Part shown: positions 1 through 12,060 of the stretch, piece after piece | How positions within the stretch are numbered: position 1 is the first letter of the stretch | How the letters are laid out: the number at the start of each line of letters is the position of its first letter | DNA from: Entophlyctis helioformis | Lineage: Eukaryota; Chytridiomycota; Chytridiomycetes; Chytridiales; Chytriomycetaceae | Direction of reading: 5' to 3' | DNA length: 61,056 nt | NCBI GenBank assembly: GCA_025526915.1 | Contig: JAHLKH010000171.1 | Span: forward strand, 1-61,056 | The notes under the pieces: model-generated | What the model was told of the DNA's origin: nothing | What the model saw: the letters and a program-made list of their open reading frames with translations, nothing else | Databases searched by the model: none | Program-made: the position numbers and the translations under genes

Positions 1-1182
1 GCCCTGAGCATCCAGGCCGCCCGCCATTGGATCAGCGCAGGCAGAGTCAGCGCAGAGAGGGCGGGAGAGCGGGAGAGCGGGCGGACGGCATTCAAAACAG
101 CAGCAAGTCCCGCCCCGCCCGGCTTTGCGCATCCACCAGCAACGACAACGACACCTGCAACCACACACACACTCTCTCTCCCAGATCCACAAGCAAGCAC
201 CCGAGAGCAAGCCGAGTCAGCACAGCACAGCACACCAGCACAGCACACGCATAGCACACGCACACGCATGTAAGCCATTCAGCCTCTCAGCCATTCATGC
301 AGCCATGCATGCACGGCTTGCAGAGTGGTGCGGGTGGAATGCACACGCAACTGCACACGCACACGCTGGCTGCCAGTCTTGCTACTGTTGCTGCTGCATG
401 ACTGCTGCTAGTGCTGGTGGTGGTGCAGGGGTCCGCAGCAGGCACCCACGAGCGCATTCACCAACCACGCCCACGCATTCAACACTCCGCCGCCCTTGCC
501 CGCTCGCCGTGTCAAACTGACCACTGCTTCTTGTCTTGCTGCCCCTCCACAGTCGCCCTCTCGCCCTCTGCATACATAGCGCTCCTGCGTCTGTCCCACC
601 ACATCTCCTGTTCTCTGTGTTCTTCTGCCCCACCACATACCCAGTCCCAGTCCCAGTCCCAGTCCCAGTCCCAGTCCCAGTCCCAGTCCCAGTCCCACGC
701 CGCCCCGTTGCTCCCTCTGCCCACACGCCTCCTACTACCTACACCTACCACTGCCTGCAAAACAAGGTGCGTCTGTCTGGCTGTCGGTCCCTCTCTTGGG
801 CCCTCCTCTTGCCCTCCTCTCCCACCCGCAGTGTTGCACAGATCTGGCTGCACACACACACTTGCACAGACACTTGCACACACACTTGCACAGACACGCG
901 ATCCGCCACGCTTGTCGCGTGCTGCTGTGCCACCGCGTCGGTGTCGGTGTCTGTCGCCGTCTGCCTGGCCCGCCACTCGTGTCCGACACGACGATGCATC
1001 ATCGCTGCATCGCTGCCTTCCAGTGCAGTCTCGAACATTCCGCCTCTGCCTCTGCCTCTGCCTCTCTTGGTTGCATTCCCACACTTGCATTCCCGCACCT
1101 GCATTCCACTAATCCATCCCAACACAATCCAACACAATCCAACGCTCCCTGCACAGCCCCACTCCAGCCCCACACGCACACC
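1..1182. other. Upstream region of the PUF gene, low complexity
   Basis: No convincing coding exon. The stretch is rich in CA/TG dinucleotides (for example around 160-175 and 850-890), a pure 6-bp repeat at 640-693, and pyrimidine-rich sequence. ORFs exist in every frame on both strands, as expected from GC-rich repeats, and none shows a recognisable domain. It most likely holds the promoter and 5' leader of the PUF gene starting at 1183; an intron in the leader is possible. Confidence 0.5.
640..693. repeat. 6-bp microsatellite (CCCAGT)9
   Basis: Nine perfect head-to-tail copies of CCCAGT about 490 bp upstream of the PUF start codon. Confidence 0.95.
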
Positions 1183-4100
1183 ATGATTGGCAACAGCCTC
1201 CCCGTCCAGCCGCGCGACGACTCGCCCCAGTCCTCGCTGGCCCCCCGCTCAGCCTCGAACGGTGCCGGTGCCGGTGCCGGTGCCTCGGCCGCCGCTGACT
1301 CGAATGCCGCCACCATTGCCGAAAAGGTGCGTTCGTCGGTTGTCTGCCCGCTATGCTCGTCGTGATATCCCTTGCATCCCATGAATATCCCTCGCATGCA
1401 TCCAATCCAGATCCGCCAGCCTCGTCTCTAACCCGCGCGCATCTTCTCTTCCCTGGCACGCGCAGGGTGCGCGTCTCTTCAGCGACCACTATCCCCAGCA
1501 GCGCCTCGCGTTTGCCCAGGGCGGCGCCCCTGGTCTGAGCGTGTCTTCTGCCTCGTCGTCGTCGTCGGCGCAGGGCAAGCCGGCCAACATCGCATCGTCG
1601 GCTGCCTCGGCCGACGACCAGTTTGCCGCCGAGATGCTCAAGCTGTCCCTCGGCAACGACGCTGGCATCCACTACGTCCCGCTTGCCCCGCCTGGATGCA
1701 CCACCGCGCACTCGGACACTCGCTCGGGCTCGTCGTCGTCCACCACACAGGCCTGCAACACCCCAAACACTGGCTCGCCCGTGTCGCTCGTCTCGGCCAA
1801 GAACGGCTTCCCTTCGTCAAAGTCGCTTCCGCCCTCGCGCCGCAACAGCTCGGCGGACTTGAATGCGCTCTGGGGCCTCGACAAGTTCAGCCTCAACAGT
1901 CCCACACTGGAGAAGGGGTGAGTCACTTGTCTCGGTCTGGCATCCACTCACACGCGCTGCGCAATCTGCGACTGACAATATCTCCAGCGATGCTCCTCCG
2001 TTCATGTCTGGCGTTGGATCTGCGTCTCGCCGCCTGATGCTCAGCGACGAGTTTGCTGGCGACGCTCAGGCTGCCCCTCCGCAGTTCTCTGACAAGTTTC
2101 TTCTCGATGACGACGCGTCGTTTTCGCAGTCGTACCAGCGCAGCATGTTCGGCTCCTCGTCTGCCGGCGGTGCATCTGCCCGTGGAGACGGCAAGAAGCT
2201 CCCCCTTCTCATGCGCCGCGAGTCGTACTCGGCCGTTTCGATGCCTCCCATCAGCACGTCCATGGTCACCGGCGTGGATCTCACAAACATGCCGCAGCCC
2301 ACGTCCCCGCATCCCAACAGATCAAACGGCTCATGGTCGGCGTATCTGAATGCCAAGCGCGAGGCGTCTGGCATGGCTGGTGAGCCCTCGGGCTCGTCGC
2401 TGCCTGCACCCGGCCTGCACCCGCCTATGGGTGTCTTCAACCCTAGCGCACAGTCGTCGTCACTGCAGCAGCAAATGCAGTCGCAGCTGCTCCAGCAGTC
2501 GCAGCCTCTCCACTCGTCGCTGCATGCACAGGCCCAGCTCCAGATGAACCACGCTGCCATGCAGCTTTCTCAACAGCAACAGCAACAGCAGCAGCACATG
2601 TCATCGCAGTCCCAGCTCGCGATGCAGCCCCCAAGAAAGACCCCGACACCCAACCCGTATGGCCAGCTGGGAGAGGGATCATCGTGGCGTCACGACATGC
2701 TCAACGACACCGCCTTCTTCCCGCAGAAGCCGACTCAACTCACGTCGTCTTTCTCGTCGCCTGATCTGAGCGCCTTCCGTCTCAAGGCTGCCTTTGGCGA
2801 TCTGGCCAACCACCCCGACCGTGCTCTCTTCATGCAGCAACAGCAGTCCAACGCCCTTGCTGTCATGGGTCTCGATGTCGAGCCGACTTCCCCCGGCGGC
2901 TCTGGCACCTACGGCATCTGCCGCTACTTCCTTCAGGGCTACTGCTCGCGTGGTCACGGCTGCAACTTTGCGCATGTCATGAACATGAACGCGCTCAACC
3001 AGACTGCCCGCCAGCAGCCTCTGCCTCTTGGGCTCCAGCAGACCCAGTCGACCATGAACTACCCATCGGCTGCCTCGTCCTCTTCGGCGTCCGCTGCGGC
3101 AGCAGCTGGCTTCAACATGCTCAACCTGACCCCTCAGCAGGCCGCTGCCCTGTACCAGCACAATCTCATGTCTGGCATGCCCGGCCTCTACCCAACGCTC
3201 TCGTACTCGGCAAGCGGCTCGGGCTACGGCGGTTCCCTCAACGCCCCGCTCAAGTTCCACCCTGCCCTGCAGAAGCCCAAGAAGCACGTCCACGACGAAG
3301 CCGCCAGCCGTTTTGCAAATGCTGCTCTCGAGGATCTCGTTGGCCAGATCTACGCGCTGTGCAAGGACCAGCATGGATGCCGCTTCCTGCAAAAGAAACT
3401 CGAGGAGCAGAACGAGAAGCACCTGAGCATCATCTTCAACGAGGCGTTCCCTAATTTCACCGAGCTCATGACGGATCCTTTCGGCAACTACCTGTGCCAA
3501 AAGCTGTTCGAATACTGCACCGAGGACCAGCGCACGATGCTTGTGGAGCATGTGGCATCCGAGCTCGTCAACATCTCGCTCAACATGCACGGCACGCGTG
3601 CTGTCCAGAAGCTGATCGAGTTTGTCACAAGCCCCGTGCAGGTTCGTATGCTTTCGCCCGCCATGTTTTCACTCACTGCATGGGTGCCGCCGTGCTGACA
3701 CTCTTGGCCCTCTGTCTCCTTCACTCGTGCCTGGAATGCAGATTCGAACGGTTGTTGCTGCCCTTGGCATGAATGTCGTCGTTCTCATCAAGGACCTCAA
3801 CGGCAACCACGTCATCCAAAAGTGCCTCAACCGCCTCTCCCATGAGAACAACCAGGTACGCAAACGGCCATGGCTCGTGTTCGGATGGAATGCATGGCTA
3901 CCGCGACTGACTCGGCTCTTTCGTTTGGCTGTCACTCTCCTGCACCCCCAGTTTATTTACAACGCAGTTACCAAGAACTGCATCGAAGTTGCAACTCACC
4001 GCCACGGCTGCTGCGTTCTGCAGCGCTGCATTGACCATGCCTCTGAGCCTCAGCGCATGCAGCTCGTCTCTGAGATTACCTACAATGCTCTGACGCTCGT

Positions 4101-4808
4101 GCAGGTAAGAGTGTGACTCGATTGGGCGGTTGATGCCGATGCAGCGTGAAACGGCGTGTTTGCTCACCGAACATTGGCATCGACGCTTGCTTTGACCTCC
4201 AGGACCCTTTTGGCAACTATGTTGTCCAGTACGTCCTTGATCTCTCTGAGCATCTCTTCAGCGAGGCCATCATCCGCCGGTTCATTGGCAACATCTGTCT
4301 CCTGTCGGTCCAAAAGTTCAGCTCCAACGTCATTGAGAAGGTGAGTTGCTGCTCTGCTCGGAAATGCAAGGCTTGATTGATTGCCTTGCTGCTTTACTCC
4401 ATTGCTAACCCAGCTGCTGTCGCTGTGCTTGGTCTGCCCACCATTCCACAGTGCATCCGCGTGTCATCACACGAGATTCGCGCGTTCATGATTGACGAGC
4501 TGCTCAACAAGGATCGCCTCGAGAAGCTCTTGCGCGACTCGTACGGCAACTACGTTGTGCAGACATCGCTGGACTATGCCGAGCCGTCTCAGCGCGCGCT
4601 GCTCGTCGAGTGCATTCGCCCGCTTTTGCCCTCGATCCGCAACACGCCATATGGCAAGCGCATCCAGACCAAGATCATGCGCGACCCCACGGCCGGCCCT
4701 CCTCTGTCGTCGCCAGGCGGCCCTCTGAGCAGCAACTACGGAATGATGCCGCTCAACTTTGGCTTTGGCAACTCGAACGGTCTTCTTCCGATGGGCAACA
4801 TGTACTGA
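1183..4808 (+). CDS. Pumilio (PUF) repeat RNA-binding protein with a CCCH zinc finger
   Basis: Predicted post-transcriptional regulator that binds 3'UTR elements of target mRNAs in the cytoplasm. Seven exons: 1183-1326, 1466-1917, 1988-3641, 3742-3855, 3952-4104, 4203-4340, 4452-4808; all junctions keep frame and use GT-AG. The N-terminal half is Ser/Gln-rich and disordered with short poly-Q tracts. A C-x8-C-x5-C-x3-H finger (CRYFLQGYCSRGHGCNFAH) lies near 2920-2975. The C-terminal half holds a series of PUF repeats with signatures such as DQHGCRFLQKKLEE, DPFGNYLCQKL, HGTRAVQKLIEF, NGNHVIQKCL, HRHGCCVLQRC, DPFGNYVVQYVL and SYGNYVVQTSL. Introns separate individual PUF repeats. The start is the first ATG in frame with exon 1. 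The family call is firm; which Puf orthologue it is (Mpt5/Puf3-like) is open. Confidence 0.9.
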
Positions 4809-5054
4809 TTACCTACATTGGCGTTCTGGCCGACTCTACCACTATTTCCTGTCCATTGTTGCGGCGTTGGCTCGTCCACCCCCGCCCCTCCTTTCCCCTT
4901 CTTGTGCCTGTTTTGGATCCCTCCGTTTATCTCTCCATATCCCACCCTTATTGTGTAGTCTTTTGTGTGCGTGTGCGTTTGCCCTGTCGAGCATTCTAAT
5001 GAATGTCTTCAAATCCGTGTTGTTGTTGTCGGCTTTGCCCGGATCTCAAAACCA

Positions 5055-6145
5055 ATGTGTAAGTCCGCCGTGCGTGGCGTTTGTTGTTGCTGGACATGCA
5101 ATCTCTCGACGGCTGGGCCGAGAGGGACTGACTGGAGCAACGGCGCATGATGGACAGGCAAACACATTCTCAACGCTCAGGTAGGCCACACCGGCTACCG
5201 CTGGCGCTTGGCCCTGCCTCGTCTGCCGACCGTCAACTGGCAAGCGGCAGCCGTCGATGCAGCGCTTGGCGTCCTTGTGTCCGTCGTTGGGGCTGTCCGA
5301 GGGCAGCGTTGAAGAGACCAGCGGAGCAGCTGGCTGTCTGTCTGGCTGTCTGGCTGTCTGTCTGGCTGGACAGAGGCAAGAATAGCCAGCATGGTTGCTC
5401 CAGCCCTGCGCCAGCTGCCGGCCCTGCTGCCACAGACTCGCCGTCCGCCATCTCTGCAAGCCGGCCGCTGACCACCCTGGCTTGCCACGGCAACCGCGCG
5501 CTGACAGGTGTCCATCCGAGCCCCCTGCTGCCGAAAGTGGTTCGACTGTGCCGAGTGCCACCAGGAATCCGCTGACCACAACCTCAAGTAAGGAGCCGGC
5601 GTGTTGGTTGTCTTGGTGGACGGCCTGATCGGTCGGTCCGCCACTGTAGCCTGTGGACAGATTGGATCGGCTCTGCAGCCGGGATCTGGACCCATGGAGC
5701 TGCACTTACACGCATTTGGACGGATGACGGTGACCTGGCAACTACAGAAAGGCAGGCGAGATGATCTTTGCCTGCAAGAAGTGCAAGAAGGTGTTCCGCA
5801 AGAACCTCGCGTGAGTACACGCTGAACAGCACGACTGCACCTGTTGTTGTGGCTTGCAACTGACTTGGAAACGCATCCGCCAGAGAGTACGACGAGGCAG
5901 ACGAGTACTGCCCGCACTGTGACAACCACTATGTCGTTGAGGCCAAGACGCCCGCCATGGCAAGTCTCTCGTATTTGTTGTGGGCATTTGTGGGCTTTTT
6001 GCGCAGTGGCTTGCGCGTGTCGGGCTAACGTGCGTCTGTGCAGGCTATTGGTGTCGAGGGCGACGACCCGCGGATCATGCGCGACATCCGTGCCCGCCAG
6101 ATCCAGTACATTGAGGAGGATCTGATGGCTGACCGGCTTGGCTGA
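5055..6145 (+). CDS. Small CHY-type zinc-finger protein
   Basis: Six exons: 5055-5058, 5158-5180, 5508-5587, 5748-5810, 5884-5959, 6044-6145, giving 115 residues. The start exon is only ATGT. Joined to exon 2 it gives MCKHILNAQ, the expected start of this fungal family, followed by VSIRAPCCRKWFDCAECH, then a C-x2-C pair (CKKCKK) and a second pair (CPHCDNH) before the C-terminal tail ending DRLG. Spaced Cys/His pairs are typical zinc ligands of CHY fingers. Yeast Hot13, related in the CHY domain, acts in the mitochondrial intermembrane space, but this longer subfamily is functionally uncharacterised as far as I know. Intron 5960-6043 has a GC donor (ATG|GCAAGT). Intron 5181-5507 is long for this window and carries TGGCTGTC repeats. 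Confidence 0.82.
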
Positions 6146-6548
6146 AGAGGCTAGAATGAATCGTACTTTAATGCCAGCAGCCTGCATGGACGGCTTCTGC
6201 ATGGACGGCTTCTGAATGACGCACATGGGTGATCATGCCGCGTTACCAACAATGACTGCTCTATCGCCTGCTTGGTCGATCAGGATTGTTGGTCGTGGCA
6301 GCATGCTCATCTTGTCGCAAGGCGTGCTCGGCAGTGCTCAGACGGCGCGCCAATCAGCGGGCGCTCTCAAGGGATGGAATCGAACTTTTTTTTTTTTGAC
6401 CAACACAGACCAACGGCCAGATTTCGTGAGTTGCGACGAGGGCGACATGAAGGCGTGGCGAGAGATGTGCGCATGAATGCAGGCCGAGCCGTGACTGACC
6501 CAGCTGCTGGCTGCTGGTGGTGGCAATGGCCGTGATGGTGGATGGCGG
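6146..6548. other. Intergenic region
   Basis: Between two plus-strand genes. It contains an 11-12 nt T run near 6389-6400 and a duplicated 13-mer (CATGGACGGCTTC near 6184 and 6199). No gene seen; probably the CHY gene 3' end and the RRP15 promoter. Confidence 0.5.
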
Positions 6549-8047
6549 ATGGCGGCAACAGGCAGGACGAGCATGCCTCCCAAAGCAACCGGCAAGCGCC
6601 AACGCGGCAGCGACAAGAGCAAGGAAGACCGGAAGAAGCTCAAGCCATCCAAGCGAGCCGTCGCAAAGGCAACGGCTGCATACCACTCGGACTCGGACTC
6701 GGATGCCGAGCGCAAGGCCTCTGGCTCTCGTTCTGGTTCTGCTTCTCGCTCGGGCTCCAAAGCCCTGGTATCGCCTGCTGCCCAGCGTGCCGCGACGGCA
6801 TTCACCACCAACATCTCCACCACGTCTTCTCACACGCCTGATTCGGCCACAGCAGCAGCATCAGCAGCAGGAGCAACAGCAGCAGGAGCAGCAAAGGCGA
6901 CCACCAGCCGCAAGAGCGAGCCTGCCAAGAAGGCTGCCGCTCCATCCGACGACGACGATGACCAGGACGATATTGACGATCTGGACATGTCAGAGGGCAA
7001 CGACGACGACGACGACCAAGACGACGATCTGGAGGGTCTCGATGATCTGGAGGATGACGAATACGGCGACGAGGAGGGCGATGATGATGACGAAGAGGAT
7101 GATGGCGTTGTGGACAGCAACGGCATGACGTCCAAGCAACGGAGAGTCGAGCGCGCCAAGGCGGCAGCAGCTGTCCGAGCCGCCGAGTTTGCATCGACAA
7201 TGTCCAAGCTGCTCGCGTCGAGCAAGGGCAAGGCTGACGAGGTCTGTTTTGCCTGCCGTTTTACAGGCTCCCCGTGTCTTGGATTTTTACTGACAGGCAG
7301 CTGTCGTTGTGTGTGTCGTTGTGTCTGTGTCGTTGTGTCTGTGATGGCGTAAACGGCAGCAGAAGCCCATCTTGTCGCGGAAGAAGCACATCGAGGCCCA
7401 GCTGGACGACGCCAAGCTTGAAGCCAAGGCACGCCGTATCCTGAGTGCAGAGAAGAAGCTACGCATCGAGATTGGACGCGTGAAGCCTTCGCACGCCACC
7501 ATGGACCATGAGAAGAAGATGCGCAAGCTGGCCACGCGCGGTGGTACGTGCTTCCCCCTTCCATCGCGTTGATTGGCCTGTGCGGATGGCGCGAGACTGA
7601 CGACTGCGTGCGTGTGCTGGATGACAGTTGTGCAGCTGTTCAATGCTATCCGTGCAGCTCAAAAAAGCACGCAGGAATTGCAAGGCGATGGCATCCAAAA
7701 GAACTCGACTGAAGGTGTGTGTGTTTTGGTGGCTCTGCCTTGTATGGAGAACGTGGCTGGGCTGGGCCGGACTGACCCCTATGCCTGGATTGGATCGCGG
7801 CCATCCACCAGCACCCTCTGTTTCCAAGGAGACGTTCATCAACACACTCAAGGAGGAGTCGGCTAGAAAAGCGCTCAGCGATGCCGCCAAGAAGACGGGT
7901 GCACGCGCATCCGGAGCTGGCAGCCAGGCCAAGACGGCCACGGACGAGACGGCTGCTGGCGTGGTGCCGTGGGTGTCGTCCGACTTTGCCATGAAGGCAC
8001 CCAAGCACTGGGATCAGGAGGACGAGGAGGAGAATGTCGAGTTTTGA
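6549..8047 (+). CDS. RRP15: Ribosomal RNA-processing protein Rrp15
   Basis: Nucleolar factor for maturation of the large-subunit rRNA precursors (27S to 25S/5.8S in yeast). Four exons: 6549-7241, 7360-7543, 7628-7714, 7812-8047; frame is kept and the product is 399 residues. The first half is a low-complexity Ser/Ala-rich and then strongly acidic segment (D/E blocks at about 6950-7110). The conserved domain follows: KPILSRKKH, then MRKLATRGVVQLFNAI across the 7544-7627 intron, then VSKETFINTLKEE and a C-terminal WVSSDFAMKAPKHWDQ. These are the recognisable Rrp15 blocks. Two ATGs are possible, 6549 and 6573 (MPPKATGKRQRG); the latter starts with a basic, nucleolar-signal-like stretch and may be the true start. 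Confidence 0.88.
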
Positions 8048-8067
8048 CAGCATCCATAAAAGAACGA

Positions 8068-8073
8068 TTTATT
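8068..8073 (-). terminator. AATAAA polyadenylation signal
   Basis: AATAAA read on the minus strand 81 nt downstream of the Byr4-like stop codon (8154), in the 106-bp gap between convergent RRP15 and the Byr4-like gene. Confidence 0.6.
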
Positions 8074-8153
8074 GCGTGTCGCCTTTAATGCACCTCCGAT
8101 TCATCCCTTCTGCCCTCGGTTTTTATAGCGATGCGGTTTCGTGTCTGTTCATC

Positions 8154-11100
8154 TCAGCGATCAAGAATCTGTCGGTGCTGGTCGTGTGAGAGCCGTGTCC
8201 GTGGCAAGCACCAGCAGTCAACAGCATGCACTGGGAAGCCGTGCTCCTTACATTGCGGATCTCGTACAGATAGGTCTTGCCCGTGTCGCGCAGCACCATG
8301 CGGCCGTCATGGACAAGCCGCGGGTACCACTGGCCAATAAACAGCTTGTGCGATGCCTCGGAGATGTACAGCCCCTCCTTGACCGCCTTGGACAGCGTGA
8401 ATGCCGTTGGTGCATAAACTGTTGTGCCAGCCAGCCGCGTGTCAGTAACACGACACTCGGACACTAACCCACCAACCGCAACCGTGGTTGTGTGTGCGGT
8501 GTGAGGTGGAACCTACCTGGCTCGCTGGTGCCCAACGAGCTCATGTCAATGCCAGCAAAGACATCCGCGTCCTCGTCGTTGCCGATCCAGCACATCTTGT
8601 CGGGATCAAACACCATGCTGCCGACACGCTCCGGATGCTTGTTGCCGGCCATGTGCTGGATGAGTGCCGGCCGCACCGGCGTCGCTGCCACGGCCTTGTC
8701 GAAATCCGACAGCACGCCCTCGTTGCCTTCCCAGACCTGCAGCACGGGATTGTACACCATGTCCCCGACGACTGCAACACCCACACACCCCACGCGAGAA
8801 AGAAATGCAAGTGTGAGCGACGGGCTGGTCATGGCATTCACTCCCCAAGCACACGCCTCTTTGCAAACAAGTCGGTGCTGGCTTGCCTTTGACCGTGTTG
8901 GATGCATTCAGGTTCCGAATGAGCGTCGGCTTCTTTGGCTCGGCGCGCTGCATTTTTACATTGGGTTGGACGTAGCGGTTAGTGATGCATGCCCGATCGG
9001 CAGTGGAGGCCACGCGATGGTGCGTGCACGAGTGTGTGTGTATGGGTGGGCATGTTCTTGCCTTTCGGAGACTCTGCTTGTGTGCTGGCGGCTTGGTTGC
9101 TGTCCGATACTGCGGCATCGAGGACATGCTGGATGAGCCACTTATGGATGTGCGGCCAGCATCGCGATCCTCTATCATGGGCCAGTTGAGCCAGTTGAGC
9201 CAGTTGAGCCAGTTGAGCCAGTGGGTAGCCATACGCCGTGTTAGCAAGACACGTGCGCTCTGAAATGGATTGTGGAGGCGGGCGATGATGGCGACAGACG
9301 GCTACTCAACCCATGGTTCCGTGTGTGCGCGCCAACTGGCCACGAGTAGTGGGCGGCCGTTGCATGGATGACTTGGACGCTTGCAGTGTCTTGCCAGAGG
9401 CATGAGTGCCGCCGGTCAATGGCTTTCCAACCAAACTCGGATGGGAGGCAAGGGCGGTGCGCCGCAGTCAGATATCTGCTGCCTTGGCTCTGCCCAAGAG
9501 CGCGTGGCCGCTGTCGCGTTGTCGGGGTGCCTGCCGACTCTGCCAAACCAGCTGCTGGTGACATGGACGATGCCGAGCCACCAGCGGGGACACCAGACAG
9601 CCCTGCGGGCCGACGACTTGGTGTGGCTACCGGGATATCCTCGATATGATCAAGCTCGGTCCCGTCGCCCTCATGCCCGGTCGCTCTTGGCCGCCGAAGC
9701 ATCTTGGGGCCAGCCGGCGACGCGACCGACGCAGTGCTTGGCTTTGGAATGCTGCTGCTGCCTGCTTTGCAGGCTGCGGATGTTGCGAATGCCGCTCGCT
9801 GGCCGTGATGGAGCCGCCGACGCTGTTGTGCTGGCCCGCTGAGCAGGCGGTGCACCGATCCGCGACACAGACATGGGTGTTGCAGAGGATGTGGAAGCTG
9901 AGCTCGCCGGTCGTGCACCACGCTGCACGTTTGCTGTTGCAGTCTTTCGAGCAGCAGAGGAGGGTGCAGTTGCCACGGAAGATGGCTGTGCATTTGACGC
10001 TGACGGCAGCGCGGCCGAACCTGTGGATGGGGCAATGGTGCTCGCGGTGCTGGTTGAACGACGCGTGCCAGTTGGTCCAGAGGTTTTTGGTAGCGTGGCT
10101 GACGGAGTTCGGGTCGATGGTGCTGGCTGGACAGATCGGCTTGGCTTGCTCTGCTGGTCTCTGGCCTGCAGATGCTGCTGTGGCTGCGGCTCTTGTCGTG
10201 CTTGGGGAGCAGTCTTTTGTGGGCCGGGATGGGCTGCTGCAGATCGATCGGCCGGCTGAGCAGCAACTGTGTGTTCCTTGCCAATGGACGCATGCGAACC
10301 AGCGTGCGTTCCAGAGTCTCTTACACCAGGGCTGTTGGAAGGCTTTGCTGCATGGACTGATGTAAGCGCAGGATCGCCCACTTGCTTTGCCGCCTCTGAT
10401 GCTGAGCTGTCCCATGCGTCCTCGGATTGCCACGGTTGGTCAGCAATGCCGCTTGGCATGATGTGCAGAGGGCTGGGCGACATGGATGCTGGCTGGGGAA
10501 GCAACGACGTGTGCGACAGCCCCAACGAGCACATGGCCGGGCTGCTTTGGGATCGCATGGATGCCAGCCGTGCTTGCAGACGCTCGGCAAACACATTCGT
10601 GGACGTGCTGCTCGGCAGATCCAGGCCAGCGTTTGCATCATCCGCGTCAGACTCGGTGTAACGCAGCAATCCAAGAGCGTGCTGGCTGGATGCATGTGGG
10701 GCGTGGCTCGCAGTGGCGAACATGGCTGCCGGAGTGATAAGACGCGGCCCGCGGGCAGTGGTTGGAACAGGCTGAGTTGCAAGTCGGAGGGGTTGTGACT
10801 GGCCATGGCAATCGATCTGGTCGGGATAGGTTGCGGTAGCTGTCTGGTGGTTCTGGACAAGCGACACGCTGTCAATGGGAACGACGTCGAGCAAATCCAG
10901 ATCATCATCAGGGTCCTGGTGTTGCATGTTGGATGCCGGGCGTAGGACTGGACCGTGTGCAGGACGAGGTCCTGGGATTGCAAAGGAAATCAATGTCGTC
11001 AAAGCCCTCGTCGTCGCTTTCGGATGCAACCACGGACGCGTTGGAGCTGGGGACGGGGCTGTGCAGGTATCTCCGGCCAAACGATGAGGACGACGACGAC

Positions 11101-12013
11101 AGGCTGGCGACGAAATGACGCTGGACAAATGGTGGTGATGTGGCGGAGGCGTTGGGTGGTGCTGGTGCTGGTGCTGGCTATGATGCAAGGTGCTGAGCTC
11201 TGCGCCGGCTGCATCGTGTCCATGCGATGCGATCTCGCTCTGCTGTTTGGCCGTCTTGGCGAACGCCTGGCCGCGGTGACTGTGGCTGCTGTGGTCCAGG
11301 GACAGATGGATTGTGACGGGCGATGCCGACGCGGAGATGGACGGGGACGAGACTGCTGTTGAAGTGCTTGTGCTTGCAGCTAGAGGCGCTGCGCGAAGGG
11401 AGCTGGGATGGGGAGCGGCATGGGCAGAGGCATCGCTGCTGCTGGTGCTGGTGCTTGTGCTTGCGACTGGCATCGACGGTGCATCCAGGTCGTCCATGAA
11501 GTCGAGGGCCGAGTCCAAGTCCTCGACAATCGCGCCCCACGAGTTGTCGTTCAGGACGCAAGATGGCCGCGATGGTTGACGGCAAGCAGCGCAGACTGCC
11601 GACCAGAGGGCGAGAACGGCTCGTGCAGGCCGTCGTCAGCGTCAGCGTCGCTGTCGAGTCCAAACAGGCTGCCACACTCGCCGTTGTCTGCATCCAGGTC
11701 TCCATTGGTCCGTTGGTGTTGCCGGTCGTTGCCTGCTGGGCATGGCGGTCTTCCAGATCAGCCGTCGCGTCCGTGTTCGCGTCGCTTGGCCCTGCGAGCA
11801 CAGACAAGGCGTCTGCGTCTCGGCCGATGCAGGCGTCTGTGTCCAAGGGCACGCCGTCGGTGGGGGTTTCCTCTGCCGTGCGCTGTGCTGGCCACAGTCT
11901 AATGCAGGTGCAGGTGCAGACGCAGACGCAGATGCAGACGCAGATGCCGCAGCGGTGGTGCTGTTGCGTATTCCAGGCGTCTGCTCTGCCCAGGCTTCGA
12001 CGGGCGCCAACAT
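8154..12013 (-). CDS. Byr4/Bfa1-like mitotic-exit / septation GAP subunit
   Basis: In yeasts this protein, with Bub2/Cdc16, forms the two-component GAP for the Tem1/Spg1 GTPase at spindle poles. The 3' exons are secure: 9062-?, 8887-8947, 8517-8771, 8252-8418, 8154-8168. They encode PKKPTLIRNL, then VVGDMVYNPVLQVWEGNE, RPALIQHM, SMVFDPDKMCWIG and the C-terminal block ending YEIRNILDR. GDGTELDHIEDIPV (about 9630-9670) matches the family motif between the two halves. The N-terminal part (about 9700-12000) is Ser/Thr/Pro-rich and includes NSWGAIVEDLDSALDFMDDL near 11510-11560. Exon borders between 9240 and 12013 are unresolved because three frames alternate. The start at 12013 (MLAPVEAW) is a guess. 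Introns 8772-8886 and 8948-9061 have GC donors (AAAG|GCAAG). Confidence 0.72.
9181..9222. repeat. 9-bp tandem repeat (GCCAGTTGA)4
   Basis: Four perfect 9-bp copies plus a partial fifth. Read on the minus strand they would encode NWL repeats next to a GCTAAC branch-like motif, so they probably lie in an intron of the Byr4-like gene. Confidence 0.9.
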
Positions 12014-12060
12014 TTGCCAAAAGAAATTTTGGGACACTTTTTTTTTGCGGCACACTTGAA

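Noticed and set aside
5329..5372. TGGCTGTC repeats as a CRISPR-like or regulatory array
   Set aside because: Short contiguous units without spacers, inside an intron of the CHY gene; an ordinary microsatellite.
9671..11518. Single-exon 615-codon gene on the minus strand
   Set aside because: Conserved Byr4/Bfa1 motifs are spread over other frames on both sides of it, so it is treated as part of one spliced gene rather than a separate one.
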